DNA of 6,957 bases. It comes from Alphaproteobacteria bacterium (GTDB lineage: Bacteria > Pseudomonadota > Alphaproteobacteria > ATCC43930 > CGMCC-115725). The stretch covers positions 1 to 6,957 of the forward strand of contig JASHRZ010000648.1 in the NCBI GenBank assembly GCA_030037055.1, written 5' to 3'. Below, in pieces: positions 5,864 to 6,957 of the stretch. A model generated the notes under the pieces. The model was not told the origin of the DNA, searched no databases, and saw nothing but the letters and a program-made list of their open reading frames with translations. The translations under genes and the position numbers were made by a program. Within the stretch, counting starts at the first letter, position 1, and each line of letters opens with the position of its first letter.

Positions 5864-6157
5864 ATGACGACCTATGTCATGCTTATCAATTGGACCGATC
5901 AGGGGATGCGGCAGGTGAAGGACTCGGCCAAGCGTCTTGACAGCGCGAAGAAAGCGCTCAGAGACATGGGCGGCGAGTTCAAGCTCTTCTTCATGACCAT
6001 GGGCGACTATGATCTCGTCGCCGTGTACGAGGCGCCCGACGACGCGGTCGCCGCGCGCTTCACCCTGATCCTCGGCATGCTCGGCAATGTGCGGACAAAG
6101 ACGCTGAAGGCCTTTCCCGAGGCGGCCTATCGCGAGATCATCCACTCTCTCGGGTAG
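5864..6157 (+). CDS. GYD domain-containing protein
   Basis: This 97-residue cytoplasmic protein has the GYD domain (a small ferredoxin-like fold, about 90-100 residues, so this one is full length). It begins MTTYVMLINWTDQGMRQVKD, with the first strand followed by a helix (SAKRLDSAKKALRDMG). The hallmark strand FFMTMGDYDLVAVYEAPDD, containing the GDYD version of the GYD motif, is at about residues 42-60. The last strand and helix follow (NVRTKTLKAFPEAAYREII). The ATG at 5864 is preceded by GGAGGAAG (5851-5858) at 5 bases, a near-ideal ribosome-binding site. No enzyme activity is established for this family as far as I know. The fold and size suggest a dimeric small-molecule-binding or dimerising role. 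It stands alone, with debris upstream and a convergent gene 62 bases downstream. Confidence 0.9.
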   Translation: MTTYVMLINWTDQGMRQVKDSAKRLDSAKKALRDMGGEFKLFFMTMGDYDLVAVYEAPDDAVAARFTLILGMLGNVRTKTLKAFPEAAYREIIHSLG

Positions 6158-6219
6158 CCCGCCGCCGTCGCCGTGGCGTTGCTTGTCGGCTGTGCCGGCG
6201 GCGCCCTGCGCAACTCGGC

Positions 6220-6957
6220 CTATCCCTCCGGCACCCCCGCCTTGCGCATGCCGTCATAGATGCGCTCGCGCTGAGCCAGATAGATCGGGTTGTCGCTCAC
6301 CGCGCCAGCGCGGAGGCGTGAGATCGTGAAGGTCGGATCGAGCGCGAGCCCGGCTTGGGCGGCGGCCCGCGCTTCTGCCACCCGACCGAGATTTGCCAGC
6401 GCAGCGGCGAAACCAAAATGCGCGAACGGGAGGTTTCGGTTCATCTCGACGGACTGGTGGAACCGCGCGGCCGCCTCCTCGTCGGCGCCGATCTGCAGCT
6501 TGCCGAAGCCCGCGTACACCATCCAGACGTGGGCGCTCGTATCCCGAGGGCTGAGGCGGAGCGCCTGCTGGACCTGGGGCTCGGTTTCCTCGCCCCGACC
6601 GAGAAAATACTTGGCACCACCGATCGCTCCGTGAGCCATTGCCAAATTTCGATCGAGTGCCAGCGCCCGCTCGCATTCGGCGATGCCTTGGGCCGCGCGG
6701 TTGGTATGGATTTGAATACCGCCCAACAGGCAGTGAGCCCAGGCATGATTCGGCGCCAGAGACAGCGCCTTGGTCAAAGCGGCTTCAGCCGCTGCGAGGC
6801 GCGATGACCGATCGTCAGTCATAAAGGCGGCGCCACTTATCCAGTCGACCCATGCCGTGCCGACCAGCGCCTCGACATTGCCGGGATCGAGCGCCAAGGC
6901 GCATTCGAAGAAACGGCGCGCTTGCGCCAAATACTCGGGCGTCTGTCCCCTATTGAC
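6220..6957 (-). CDS. TPR protein C-terminus, probably of a class III cyclase-TPR protein
   Basis: The frame is open from the right edge to the TAG at 6222-6220, giving 245 residues of a larger protein whose N-terminus lies outside the window. A TTG at 6930 is not a real start, because the protein-like sequence (VNRGQTPEYLAQARRFFECA) continues upstream of it. About six tetratricopeptide units of roughly 34 residues are visible, with the usual small-residue and A-L-x-L-x-P spacing: ECALALDPGNVEAL, TKALSLAPNHAWAH, ERALALDRNLAMAH, QQALRLSPRDTSAH, HQSVEMNRNLPFAH and AQAGLALDPTF. The ending YLAQRERIYDGMRKAGVPEG is one I associate with Bradyrhizobium proteins that carry an N-terminal adenylate/guanylate cyclase domain followed by TPRs; a winged-helix regulator with TPRs is the alternative. 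TPRs bind partner proteins. The gene is convergent with the GYD gene. Confidence 0.85.
   Translation of the reverse strand, partial: VNRGQTPEYLAQARRFFECALALDPGNVEALVGTAWVDWISGAAFMTDDRSSRLAAAEAALTKALSLAPNHAWAHCLLGGIQIHTNRAAQGIAECERALALDRNLAMAHGAIGGAKYFLGRGEETEPQVQQALRLSPRDTSAHVWMVYAGFGKLQIGADEEAAARFHQSVEMNRNLPFAHFGFAAALANLGRVAEARAAAQAGLALDPTFTISRLRAGAVSDNPIYLAQRERIYDGMRKAGVPEG

Noticed and set aside
6158..6219. Bidirectional terminator between the convergent GYD and TPR genes
   Set aside because: Only a 7-bp GC stem (GCCGCCG / CGGCGGC) with a loop of about 28 bases can be drawn, and no T-run follows on either strand.

Overview
The window is GC-rich DNA that reads like an alphaproteobacterium of the order Hyphomicrobiales, most likely Bradyrhizobium or a close relative. 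The evidence is the codon use and several protein types I associate with that group: a short Tat-exported cupin-like leader, a DUF5939 cyclase domain, an ABC_sub_bind-type leader, a GYD protein and a TPR protein resembling a cyclase C-terminus. This assignment is recognition from memory, not a search result.

Layout. (1) Bases 1-127, minus strand: the start of a Tat-exported protein that runs off the left edge. (2) 128-426: a spacer holding a 13/14-matched inverted repeat. (3) 427-998, plus strand: a heavily decayed GH13 alpha-amylase/branching-enzyme-like gene. About 70 N-terminal and 110 C-terminal codons survive, the catalytic barrel is gone, and at least six frame changes are visible. (4) 1330-4408, plus strand: a compact three-gene unit of a thiolase-fold protein, a free-standing zinc-ribbon/OB-fold (DUF35) protein and a class III CoA-transferase. 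(5) 4602-5736: debris made of a truncated ABC substrate-binding protein that lost its ATG, a truncated and frameshifted DUF5939 cyclase fragment on the opposite strand, and a probable recombinase tail. (6) 5864-6157, plus strand: an intact GYD-domain protein. (7) 6220-6957, minus strand: the C-terminal TPR part of a larger protein running off the right edge.

The most interesting element is the three-gene unit. The thiolase-fold protein lacks the thiolase nucleophilic cysteine and carries tyrosines where SCP2-type thiolases have their two active-site histidines. This is the pattern of the steroid side-chain aldolase Ltp2, which works only in complex with a DUF35 domain. The next gene encodes a DUF35 protein, and the third can plausibly supply or recycle a CoA thioester. 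The unit therefore looks like a small acyl-CoA retro-aldolase (or carbon-carbon ligase) module of unknown substrate. It is intact, whereas much of the flanking DNA is gene remains.
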